A stretch of DNA of 64,000 bases from positions 3,596,001-3,660,000 of the forward strand of contig OY782882.1 in assembly GCA_963678485.1 (NCBI GenBank), given 5' to 3'. Of this stretch, positions 1-8,319 are shown one piece after another. The stretch comes from CALGYY01 sp963678485. Lineage in GTDB: Bacteria > Bacteroidota > Bacteroidia > Bacteroidales > CAIWKO01. The position numbers and the translations under genes are program-made. The notes under the pieces are model-generated. The model was given only the letters and a program-made list of their open reading frames with translations, ran no database searches and had not been told where the DNA came from. The first letter of the stretch is position 1. Each line of letters begins with the position of its first letter.

Positions 1-100
1 GTCAAAGCATCAATCTCCAAATCTTGCACCGCCACCCCATTATCACATTGCCCCATTATCACATTTCCACATTATCGCATTATTACATTATACAACGTTC
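1..100. repeat. Fragment of the dispersed composite repeat
   Basis: This stretch holds short tandem variants of ATTATCACATT preceded by a module close to ATCTCCAAATCTTGCACCGC. The same module order recurs near 7085-7165 and 10555-10620, and in reverse complement near 22265-22330 and 23610-23670. It is probably the end of a repeat copy that starts before the window. No gene is visible here. Confidence 0.6.
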
Positions 101-163
101 TGCAAATGAGAGAGTCGCTGTTAATTAACTGTTAATAATTGTGAATGAAATTTTTCCCCTGAA

Positions 164-191
164 TTGTTAATTTAGAATTTTCCTATATTTG
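164..191 (+). promoter_or_regulatory. Candidate Bacteroidota promoter for the first C10 peptidase
   Basis: TTG at 164-166 and TATATTTG at 184-191, 17 bases apart, resemble the Bacteroidota -33/-7 promoter (TTTG and TAnnTTTG). The -7 box ends 25 bases before the ATG at 217, leaving a short leader. Transcription has not been shown. Confidence 0.45.
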
Positions 192-216
192 TAAAGAAGA
201 TCAACCATTCTCCGAT

Positions 217-2298
217 ATGAAAATTATTAAAATTACGCTTTCCCTGTGTATTATTTTATGCACATCGCTTGCGCTGAATGCAAAGAGCATCAGCCCGGAT
301 CAGGCCCGCAAGGCTGCAACCTACTTCTACTTCGAACGTGTGAACCAGAATCAACAGGTCGCTGCGAAAGACCTTAGTATCTCTGAGGAACGCGAAGTTA
401 GAAAAGACGGACAATTACTCTACTATGTGTTCAATTTTTCACGCGGCGGATGGGTGTTAATGTCTTCCGACGACCGCTTTATTCCAGTGATTGGCTATTC
501 ATTTAATGGAAACTATGGGACTAAAAATATGCCCTGCTGTTTTGAGTTCTGGATGAAGAAAGTGGATGAACAAATCGCCGCTTCTCTCAATGATAATACT
601 CCTGCTTTGGCCTCTGCCACTGCAATGTGGGAAGATTTGCTAACCAGAGATGCTAATAACCTTCCTGTTTACAAATCAAAAGCGATTACTCCAATGCTGC
701 TCTCTAGCTGGGATCAGAGTCAGTACTACAATGCTCTTTGCCCTGCCGCTTCTGATGGTCCCGATGGCCATGCTTTAGTTGGTTGCGTGGCTACTTCAAT
801 GTCGCAGGTGATGTATTATTATCGCTATCCTACGACCGGACTTGGCACCCATAGCGGACTTAATCTTGGAAGTTATACTTACCGCTGGGGTGAAATGCTC
901 AACAGTCTTTCAAATTATAATCAGGGTGTGGCTGAATTATGCTACCACGCTGGCGTTACTGTGAATATGAGCTACGGCGGAACCGGTAGCGGTGCGCAAA
1001 CCTCTGATATTCCTACCGCATTGGAAAGTCATTTCAGATATGATGCAGCTTGTAATTACAAATCAGAAACAATGTACAGCTCTTCAACATGGAATGGTTA
1101 TATGACTTCTAACCTCGATGCTATGCACCCTGTGATTTATTCCGGTACTGATCCCACCGATGGCGGTCACGCCTGGGTTTGCGACGGATATCAGGGAACC
1201 GATTATTTCCATATGAATTGGGGTTGGGGTGGATATTATGATGGATATTTTTATCTCAATAATCTCGCTGCCGGCGGCAGTAATTTCAGCGATTGGCAAG
1301 GAGCTGTGTTTGATATTTATCCTCCAACAGCATCCTATCCTAGCTATTGCACAGGCACCCAAACGCTCACCTATACCAACGGAAGTATCGTTGATGGCAG
1401 TGGCCCCAGCAATTATAGCAATAACGCAAATTGCCAGTGGCTCATCGATCCAACCGAAGTAATCGCTAAAATTACCATTAGCTTTCAAGCATTCGGAACA
1501 GAAAATACCAACGACGTAGTTACCATTTATGATGGCAATTCAACCGCTGCACCTGTGTTGGCAACTCTTTCAGGAAGCTCATTACCCGCAAATGTTGTTA
1601 CTACGGGTGATGTCGCTCTTGTAGTATTTTCCACCAACGGAAGCACCACCAATTCTGGCTGGCAACTCGAGTACCGCTCTTCATATCCTGTGTATTGCAG
1701 CGGGATAACAACCCTTACCACACCAACCGGCAGTATTGCCGATGGTAGCGGCACTAACGATTACTCTATTAATCAGCTTTGCCGCTGGCGCATTCAGCCG
1801 ACCGGCGCTGAAAGTATTACCCTCGATTTTACTTCATTAAATCTAGCGGCCGACGATTTTATTTATATTTACGACGAAGTTACTGGTTTGGCTCAGGAAA
1901 CAATTACAGGATCTTCCATCCCTGCTGTCGAAACATATCCTACTTCCAAAATTCTGGTCGTATTCAAAACCAATGCATCCAACAATGCTCCCGGCTGGAG
2001 CCTGAATTATACTTCTGCAATGGCAGGCATTCAGGAAACCGCCGAAATGGGTAGCATTGCCGTATATCCAAATCCCGCTCAGCATCTGCTGAATATCGAT
2101 TTTTCACCCGTTGGAACTCAGGATGTCGCTGTTGATATCCTTAGCATGGACGGACGTTCGGTGATTCATCAGGATGTCATGGGTCTGTCTTCCTCCGTGA
2201 AACTTGAAATGGATATTTCCTCACTCAAAGCTGGCTTGTACATGGTTCGCCTCGCTGGTAAAAATGGTAAGTTGGTGAGTAAACTGATTGTAGAATAA
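217..2298 (+). CDS. Secreted C10 (streptopain-like) cysteine peptidase, T9SS cargo
   Basis: 693 residues. A signal peptide (about 1-22) and a Spi-like inhibitory propeptide region are followed by a peptidase C10 domain. The catalytic Cys is C190 in VGCVATSMSQVM and the His is H318 in GGHAWVCDGY, followed by NWGWGG as in streptopain. Two CUB-like beta-sandwich domains (about 377-490 and 493-605) come next, then a T9SS sorting domain from about 617 (YPNPAQ, LKAGLYMVRL). It is expected to be secreted through Sec and T9SS and to cleave extracellular proteins, with the CUB-like domains perhaps binding substrate or surface. It is the first of three same-strand paralogues with identical domain order. 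Family assignment is firm; substrate is unknown. Confidence 0.92.
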   Translation: MKIIKITLSLCIILCTSLALNAKSISPDQARKAATYFYFERVNQNQQVAAKDLSISEEREVRKDGQLLYYVFNFSRGGWVLMSSDDRFIPVIGYSFNGNYGTKNMPCCFEFWMKKVDEQIAASLNDNTPALASATAMWEDLLTRDANNLPVYKSKAITPMLLSSWDQSQYYNALCPAASDGPDGHALVGCVATSMSQVMYYYRYPTTGLGTHSGLNLGSYTYRWGEMLNSLSNYNQGVAELCYHAGVTVNMSYGGTGSGAQTSDIPTALESHFRYDAACNYKSETMYSSSTWNGYMTSNLDAMHPVIYSGTDPTDGGHAWVCDGYQGTDYFHMNWGWGGYYDGYFYLNNLAAGGSNFSDWQGAVFDIYPPTASYPSYCTGTQTLTYTNGSIVDGSGPSNYSNNANCQWLIDPTEVIAKITISFQAFGTENTNDVVTIYDGNSTAAPVLATLSGSSLPANVVTTGDVALVVFSTNGSTTNSGWQLEYRSSYPVYCSGITTLTTPTGSIADGSGTNDYSINQLCRWRIQPTGAESITLDFTSLNLAADDFIYIYDEVTGLAQETITGSSIPAVETYPTSKILVVFKTNASNNAPGWSLNYTSAMAGIQETAEMGSIAVYPNPAQHLLNIDFSPVGTQDVAVDILSMDGRSVIHQDVMGLSSSVKLEMDISSLKAGLYMVRLAGKNGKLVSKLIVE

Positions 2299-2311
2299 TT
2301 TTATAAATATG

Positions 2312-2357
2312 AAAAAATTGCCATCCTTAGATACTACTCAGGGATGGCATTTTTTTT
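2312..2357 (+). terminator. Rho-independent terminator after the first C10 gene
   Basis: TGCCATCC (2319-2326) pairs with GGATGGCA (2342-2349) and is followed by a run of eight T, with A residues before the stem. It separates the first C10 gene from the other two, which are one base apart and probably share a transcript. Confidence 0.8.
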
Positions 2358-2374
2358 AATTTCCTGATCCAAAT

Positions 2375-4477
2375 ATGCTGAAAAAACTCCTTTTCCTCTT
2401 TCTGTTTATCCTCCCAATGAATATGCTGTTTGCACAAACAGTATCGGTGGATAAAGCAAGCACTGTTGCTCGAACCATCTACCTTCAGCAATATCCGCAA
2501 GCCGCGAAAATCCTTGGTCAGGAAATAAAACCCGAGCTTGCCTATACCTGCAAATCGTTAACTGAAACATATTATTATGTGTTTAATATTCCGCAAGGCG
2601 GTTTTGTTATCGTGTCAGGAAACGAAGCGGTAGCGCCAGTCTTGGGCTATTCTTTCGAAGGTAGTTTTCTCAATGGCCCTATGCCACCCGCCTGTCAGCA
2701 TTGGCTCAAAGATTATCAGGATCAAATTGCCATTGTAATTGCATCCGGATACATCGCTACTCCTGCAGTTAAAGCTCAATGGAATGATCTGGCTGCAGGT
2801 ATTGTTAATACTGCTAAATCTGTAAAATCAGTCAATCCTTTGCTATACACAACTTGGGATCAGGGAAAATATTATAATGCTGATTGTCCCGTCGACGCTG
2901 GGGGTTCCGATGGTCACACCTGGGCTGGATGTGTACCTACAGCCATGGCGCAAATCATGAACTACTGGCGATGGCCCGATACCGCCACCGGTTCGTATTC
3001 CTATGTACATCCCGATTACGGAACGTTAAGTGCTGATTTTGGAGCCACACCTTATCATTGGAGCGAAATGCCACTAGAGCTTACCACCTACAACGACGCA
3101 TTGGCAGAGTTGCTGTTCCATTTAGGTGTTTCCGTTGATCTCGATTACGGTCCCGATGGCAGCGGTATGTTCAATCATAAAGCTGCTTACTCGCTCAGAA
3201 CCTATTTCGGTTATTCTCCATCCACTGAATATATCTTCAGAGATACCGCGACTCATACTAACTGGAAAGGCCTCGTACTTGCGCATCTCGATAGTAAGAC
3301 ACCACTATACTATGCGGGTTGGGCAGATACCATCAATGTGAGCGGTCATGCATTCGTGTGCGACGGCTATCAGGATACTACCTGGTTTCATATGAACTGG
3401 GGCTGGAGTGGAAGTTACAACGGCTATTTCATGCTTGATAATCTGACTCCATCTGGCAACGACTTCACCCTCGATCATGAACTGATTCTGAATATTGTTC
3501 CAGCAGGTAATTATCCTTCCTATTGCGGTGACCCCGATACGCTTACAGCCATGGGCGGTACCATAGGCGACGGCAGTGGTCCCGTCCATAATTACATCAA
3601 TGGCGCCGATTGCTTTTGGCTCATCGCTCCGTCCGATTCAGTGACCAACATCAAACTTACATTTAAGGAATTTGATGTGGTTGGTCCTGGTGATAAACTT
3701 ACGGTGTATAATGGAAAGACTACCGCATCGCCCGTATTGGGAACATTTTCCGGAAGTAGTCTTCCCGCAGAAGTTACTGCTAATGGCCAGTATATGCTGC
3801 TACATTTCGAAAGTGACAGCGATTCTACCGCTGCTGGCTGGCTTGCAGAGTATCGGACAACTATTCCTGTTTATTGCACGGGCATCACTACCATGACTCC
3901 CAATGTAGGGCTGATCAGCGACAACAGCGGACCACGCGAATATCACAACAACAGTCTGTGCCGCTGGCAGGTTCAACCTGCAGGAGTGACTTCAATCAGT
4001 TTCCATATTGGAGAACTTGATCTGGGGCCCGGCGATTACATTGAGGTCTACAATCAGGTAGCTGGTACCTTAATCGCCCACATTACAGGCGATACCCTTC
4101 CTGATGATATTATTTGTCCTTCAGGAAAGATGCTGGTAGTATTTAAATCAGATGCTAAAGAAACCGCACAGGGATTTAGCGCTATGTATTATGTAACCGG
4201 CGGCCTGACCGAGAATGAAGAGTTGACCAATATCGAAATCTTCCCTAATCCTGCGAATGAATTAGTCAAAATAAATGGCACGCTGGTGCGCAGTGGTCTG
4301 CTCAGCCTGCAATTGTTTAATGCAAACATGGCCGTGGTAAAAGAGCTTTCACTGAATTTAAAGGCGGGCAGTTTTCAAATACCTCTGCCTGTGGATATGC
4401 TAACATCAGGATTATATTTCTTGCGGATAAGTAGTGAAAATGAACAATCACTTTCAAAAATTGTAATTAATAAATAA
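2375..4477 (+). CDS. Secreted C10 (streptopain-like) cysteine peptidase, T9SS cargo
   Basis: 700 residues with the same architecture as the upstream paralogue: signal peptide (1-21, ending LFAQ), propeptide, C10 peptidase with C186 in AGCVPTAMAQIM and H325 in SGHAFVCDGY, then NWGWSG, two CUB-like domains (about 384-610) and a T9SS sorting domain (FPNPANE, LTSGLYFLRI). Both catalytic residues are kept, so it should be active. The diverged sequence points to an old duplication. It starts 18 bases after the upstream terminator's T-run and ends one base before the next gene, so the second and third copies probably form an operon. Confidence 0.92.
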   Translation: MLKKLLFLFLFILPMNMLFAQTVSVDKASTVARTIYLQQYPQAAKILGQEIKPELAYTCKSLTETYYYVFNIPQGGFVIVSGNEAVAPVLGYSFEGSFLNGPMPPACQHWLKDYQDQIAIVIASGYIATPAVKAQWNDLAAGIVNTAKSVKSVNPLLYTTWDQGKYYNADCPVDAGGSDGHTWAGCVPTAMAQIMNYWRWPDTATGSYSYVHPDYGTLSADFGATPYHWSEMPLELTTYNDALAELLFHLGVSVDLDYGPDGSGMFNHKAAYSLRTYFGYSPSTEYIFRDTATHTNWKGLVLAHLDSKTPLYYAGWADTINVSGHAFVCDGYQDTTWFHMNWGWSGSYNGYFMLDNLTPSGNDFTLDHELILNIVPAGNYPSYCGDPDTLTAMGGTIGDGSGPVHNYINGADCFWLIAPSDSVTNIKLTFKEFDVVGPGDKLTVYNGKTTASPVLGTFSGSSLPAEVTANGQYMLLHFESDSDSTAAGWLAEYRTTIPVYCTGITTMTPNVGLISDNSGPREYHNNSLCRWQVQPAGVTSISFHIGELDLGPGDYIEVYNQVAGTLIAHITGDTLPDDIICPSGKMLVVFKSDAKETAQGFSAMYYVTGGLTENEELTNIEIFPNPANELVKINGTLVRSGLLSLQLFNANMAVVKELSLNLKAGSFQIPLPVDMLTSGLYFLRISSENEQSLSKIVINK

Positions 4478-4478
4478 T

Positions 4479-6578
4479 ATGAAAATACGTCTTCTTTTTA
4501 TTGCTGTTGCTCTGTTGTGGATGAGTTCGCTGGTACAGGCAAGCCCTGTTTCTCCGTTCGATGCACGCTTAGTGGCCATAAATTTTTATAATGAACAAGC
4601 CGCAATTGCTGGCATCAACAATAGAGAAAGTGTAAATGTGCTTGCAAGTTTTAGCATAGATGAAAAAAATATTCATACGTATGATATTTTTAACATGACC
4701 ACAGGTGGCTGGGTTATCGTGGCTGCCGACGACCGTGTGACTCCTGTGTTAGCGTATTCGCTCACTGGATCACTCGAGCGTGATAAGGCATCACCGGAAC
4801 TACAGTGGTGGTTGGGTAATTACGCACAACAGATTGCCGAGGTTGTTATTAAAGGGCTGTCGGCCGCCACTGATGTAGCTTCTGAATGGTCAGCCTTACT
4901 GAATCCCTCTTCGGTAAATTTGCGACAGGGCACTAAAACGATTTCACCCTTGCTCAGTTCTACATGGGATCAGGGAAAGTACTACAACTACTATTGTCCC
5001 GAGGATGCCGCGGGTCCCGGTGGACGCGTATGGGCAGGTTGCGTTGCAACGAGCATTTCTCAGGTGATGTATTATTATCGCTATCCGCCGCAGGGAATCG
5101 GCTCTCATGGCTATAATTCCGACTATGGCTGGCTTGAAGCTGATTTTGGTAGTACAACCTACGATTGGGATGCTATGCAGAATAGTTGTGTTCATGGATA
5201 CAATATGCCCTTAGCCTTGTTTCAGTTGCATTGTGGAATTTCGGTGGACATGATGTATAGTCCCGATGGTTCCGGTGCCTATATGGATGATGCAACCTAT
5301 GCACTCATCAACTATTTTGGTTATTCACCCACAGCCAATCTGAAGTACAAAAATTCGTACAATGATGTTCAATGGGCGAATATGCTCAAGGCGGATCTCG
5401 ACGGCATGCATCCTATATCCTATGCGGGTTTTGGGAGTGGCGGCGGTCATGCCTTTGTGTGCGATGGATATGATGCGACTGGAAAATTCCATTTCAATTT
5501 TGGTTGGAGTGGCTACGGCGATGGCTATTACGTGCTTTCGAATTTAAATCCGGGTTCCGATTTTTCTGATGGACAGCAGGCAATCTTTGGCATCGAACCC
5601 CCTGCAGCATCCTATCCTGTAGGATGTTCGGGTAGTAAAACACTTACTGCGATGCAAGGCAGTTTCGAAGATGGAAGCGGTCCCATTGCCGATTACTCGC
5701 CTAATGCCGATTGTTACTGGCTTATCGATCCCACAGAACCTACCGATCATATTCAGTTATCCTTCGTGAAATTTGCCACCGAAAATGCAAACGATATTTT
5801 TACAGTCTATGATGGCGGAACCACGGCAGATCCGGTATTAGGAACCTTTTCAGGAAGTACGCTACCTACGGAAATTAATTCAACTGGCGATAAAATGTTG
5901 GTGCATTTTACCTCGAATGCCTCTGTGAATGCTGCAGGATGGATGGTCGAATACAAATCAATAAGACCCATCTATTGTCCATATCTCACTAATCTTACTG
6001 AGCCTTCAGGAACCTTCACCGATGGCAGTGGCGCAGAATCGTATAACATCAATACTTCCTGCCGCTGGCGAATATCACCTCCGGGAGCAACGGGTATAAC
6101 AATAAACTTCACGGAATTCAATCTTGAAGGAACTGATTTTGTGGCCATCTTCGACGAAGAAAGTAATATCGAAATTGGAACTTTCCTTGGAACCACGCTG
6201 CCATCAACCATCTACATTAGTTCGCCCAAAGCATTCATATTTTTTATGAGCGATGCACTGGGGACAGCAAGTGGGTTCTCTGCTGATTATACATCTGGAA
6301 CCTCAGATGTAGCAACGGAATCTGATGTTCCAACGCTAATGGTTTATCCAAATCCGGCTCAGTACCAAATGAACGTTGCCATTGCTGCTCAGGGATTATC
6401 GCGTCTTACGTTAATCAACAGCATGGGACAATTAGTCACCGAAATTTCTGGATTACCCAATGCTAACGGCGTATTCACTCACAGTATCGACGTTTCATCA
6501 CTGGCTCCCGGACTGTATTATCTTACCTTCGAAAACGCAGGAAAAAAGCAACGCTGCCCTGTGTCAGTTGCACGATAA
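4479..6578 (+). CDS. Secreted C10 (streptopain-like) cysteine peptidase, T9SS cargo
   Basis: 699 residues, third copy of the cluster. It has a signal peptide (1-21), Spi-like propeptide, C10 domain with C188 in AGCVATSISQVM and H324 in GGHAFVCDGY, two CUB-like domains (about 382-610) and a T9SS sorting domain (YPNPAQYQ, LAPGLYYLTF). The usual NWGW after the His is NFGW here, a conservative change. The C188 region (CVATSISQVMYYYRYP) is closer to the first copy than to the second, so the copies may have exchanged sequence. One base separates it from the preceding stop codon, which implies co-transcription. Confidence 0.92.
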   Translation: MKIRLLFIAVALLWMSSLVQASPVSPFDARLVAINFYNEQAAIAGINNRESVNVLASFSIDEKNIHTYDIFNMTTGGWVIVAADDRVTPVLAYSLTGSLERDKASPELQWWLGNYAQQIAEVVIKGLSAATDVASEWSALLNPSSVNLRQGTKTISPLLSSTWDQGKYYNYYCPEDAAGPGGRVWAGCVATSISQVMYYYRYPPQGIGSHGYNSDYGWLEADFGSTTYDWDAMQNSCVHGYNMPLALFQLHCGISVDMMYSPDGSGAYMDDATYALINYFGYSPTANLKYKNSYNDVQWANMLKADLDGMHPISYAGFGSGGGHAFVCDGYDATGKFHFNFGWSGYGDGYYVLSNLNPGSDFSDGQQAIFGIEPPAASYPVGCSGSKTLTAMQGSFEDGSGPIADYSPNADCYWLIDPTEPTDHIQLSFVKFATENANDIFTVYDGGTTADPVLGTFSGSTLPTEINSTGDKMLVHFTSNASVNAAGWMVEYKSIRPIYCPYLTNLTEPSGTFTDGSGAESYNINTSCRWRISPPGATGITINFTEFNLEGTDFVAIFDEESNIEIGTFLGTTLPSTIYISSPKAFIFFMSDALGTASGFSADYTSGTSDVATESDVPTLMVYPNPAQYQMNVAIAAQGLSRLTLINSMGQLVTEISGLPNANGVFTHSIDVSSLAPGLYYLTFENAGKKQRCPVSVAR

Positions 6579-6633
6579 TGCATTTCTTTGCTTTACTAGT
6601 TAAAAACATTATAGCAGTAAGCCTTTGGGGCGT

Positions 6634-6664
6634 GTGGTCGAGCGAAGCCGAGACCACGTTTTTT
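6634..6664 (+). terminator. Possible terminator after the C10 cluster
   Basis: GTGGTC (6634-6639) can pair with GACCAC (6652-6657) across a 12-base loop, followed shortly by six T residues. The stem is short, and a similar hairpin sits at 6961-6985 (AGTGGTT/AACCACT), so part of this may be a mobile palindrome rather than a dedicated terminator. Confidence 0.4.
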
Positions 6665-6669
6665 GAAAT

Positions 6670-7170
6670 AATGCCTCGGTCCCCGAGCGATAGTCGAGGG
6701 GTAATTAATGAGTTGGTTAATTAGTTAAAAGCCAGAAACCCCGCGGCTTGCAGCGGCACTCATTTATAAAAATTCCAGCAGCACATTAATCTTCAAGTTC
6801 TGCACCGCCACCGCATTATCACATTAGAGTAGTCATACCGGATTTCATGTAAACTACCTTCCTCAATCGAAGGGTCATTCCGGATTTAATCCGGAATCCC
6901 CTTGATGGTTGGTTTTAAGGTTATTGGGTTATTGGGTTAAAAGGGTTATTGGGTTTTGGGAGTGGTTGAGCTTGTCGAAACCACTAAAAGAAAATCACAA
7001 AAATTCGGTCCCTGAGCCTGAAAGGGCGGGGTAATTGGAAAATTAGTTCAAAACCAGAAACCATGTGGTTTGCAGCGGCCTCACTCATTAAAAAATTCGT
7101 CAACGCACAAATCTCCAAATCTTGCACTGCCGCCCCATTGTCACATTATCACATTATCACATTTATAAAA
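6670..7170 (+). repeat. Composite dispersed repeat, forward orientation
   Basis: This fills most of the 664-base gap between the C10 cluster and aroC. It contains a 21-bp perfect palindrome at 6877-6897 (arms ATTCCGGATT and AATCCGGAAT), a GGGTTATT-type tract (about 6910-6960), a hairpin at 6961-6985, a module with AGCCAGAAACC and TGCAGCGGC seen twice (about 6728-6760 and 7030-7080), and ATTATCAC tracts. The doubled module suggests two partial copies in tandem. No convincing ORF is present. Confidence 0.7.
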
Positions 7171-7242
7171 GTGTTAATAATTCTGTTGATTAAAAGGATT
7201 TTCCCACCGAAAGCCGAAATGCAAACATCCTAATTTTGTAGT

Positions 7243-8319
7243 ATGCAGAATACTTTGGGCGCAATCCTGCGTCTTACAACATTTGGTGAATCACATGGTC
7301 CCGCGGTCGGCGGCGTTATCGATGGCTGTCCCGCTGGGATTACCATCGATGAAAAGGCCATTGCTAAACAACTCCAGCGTCGTAAGACTGGTCTGCAATC
7401 CTTTTCTTCTTCACGAAAAGAAGCCGACGAAGTGCTCTTTGTTTCTGGTGTGCTCAATAATAAAACACTCGGAACACCAATCGCATTTCTGGTCGAAAAT
7501 AAAGGTCAGCAAAGTAAGGATTACGAACAATTGAAAAATGTGTTTCGTCCCTCACATGCCGACTATGCATGGTTCGAAAAGTTCGCTTGTAGCTCAGGAA
7601 GCGGCGGTGGACGAAGCAGCGCAAGAGTGTTGTTGCCCTGTGTTGTGGCCGGTTGTATCGCAAAGGAAATATTGCCTGCAAAGGGAATCTCAGTAATGGC
7701 GTGGGTTTCATCAATTGGAAATGTTTTTCTTCCGAATGATTTTTCGGAAATTAATAACAAAAATATTGAAGCCAGTGCGCTGCGCTGTCCTGATAATGCG
7801 ACTTCCCGTAGAATGACCAAATTGCTGGAATCGCTTCAAAAGGATGGAGATTCTACAGGCGGTACTGTAACATGCCGTATTTCGGGCGTTCCCGCAGGTT
7901 GGGGTGAACCCGTATTTGGGAAACTTAATGCGGCACTAGCTCACGCCATGATGGGAATCAACAGCGTTAAAGCGTTCGAATTGGGTGAAGGCTTTGCTGC
8001 AGCGGCAATGAAAGGATCGGAATACAACGATGCACTGATGATGAAAGGAGGAAAGGTGATCACCAAAACAAATCACGATGGCGGCATTAATGGCGGTATT
8101 TCCAATGGTCAGGATATTATTTTTAGAATGGCATTCAAGCCCGTACCATCGATTCGTAGCGAGCAACAAACCATCACCAGAGATAAAAAGAAAACGACAG
8201 TAAAAATTTCTGGTCGTCACGATACTTGCGTAGTACCCCGGAGCGTTCCTATGGTCGAATCGTTGGCAACATTTATTCTTGCCGATCATTATCTGATGCA
8301 AAAATCGAGGGGAAAATAA
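7243..8319 (+). CDS. aroC: Chorismate synthase
   Basis: 358 residues, the normal family length. It converts 5-enolpyruvylshikimate 3-phosphate to chorismate with reduced FMN, the last step of the shikimate pathway. The family signature GESHGPAVGGVIDGCPAG is near residue 14, GGGRSSAR near 122, and the C-terminal RHD segment (GRHDTCVVPRSVP) is present. A TAATTTTG box at 7231-7238 lies just before the ATG and could be a promoter with a very short leader. The stop codon overlaps the next start as TAATG, so it is translationally linked to the PorE-like gene. No other aromatic-pathway gene is in the window. Confidence 0.97.
   Translation: MQNTLGAILRLTTFGESHGPAVGGVIDGCPAGITIDEKAIAKQLQRRKTGLQSFSSSRKEADEVLFVSGVLNNKTLGTPIAFLVENKGQQSKDYEQLKNVFRPSHADYAWFEKFACSSGSGGGRSSARVLLPCVVAGCIAKEILPAKGISVMAWVSSIGNVFLPNDFSEINNKNIEASALRCPDNATSRRMTKLLESLQKDGDSTGGTVTCRISGVPAGWGEPVFGKLNAALAHAMMGINSVKAFELGEGFAAAAMKGSEYNDALMMKGGKVITKTNHDGGINGGISNGQDIIFRMAFKPVPSIRSEQQTITRDKKKTTVKISGRHDTCVVPRSVPMVESLATFILADHYLMQKSRGK

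Noticed and set aside
8226..8318. Longer start for the PorE-like protein
   Set aside because: It lies inside aroC and would place 31 residues before a good signal peptide.
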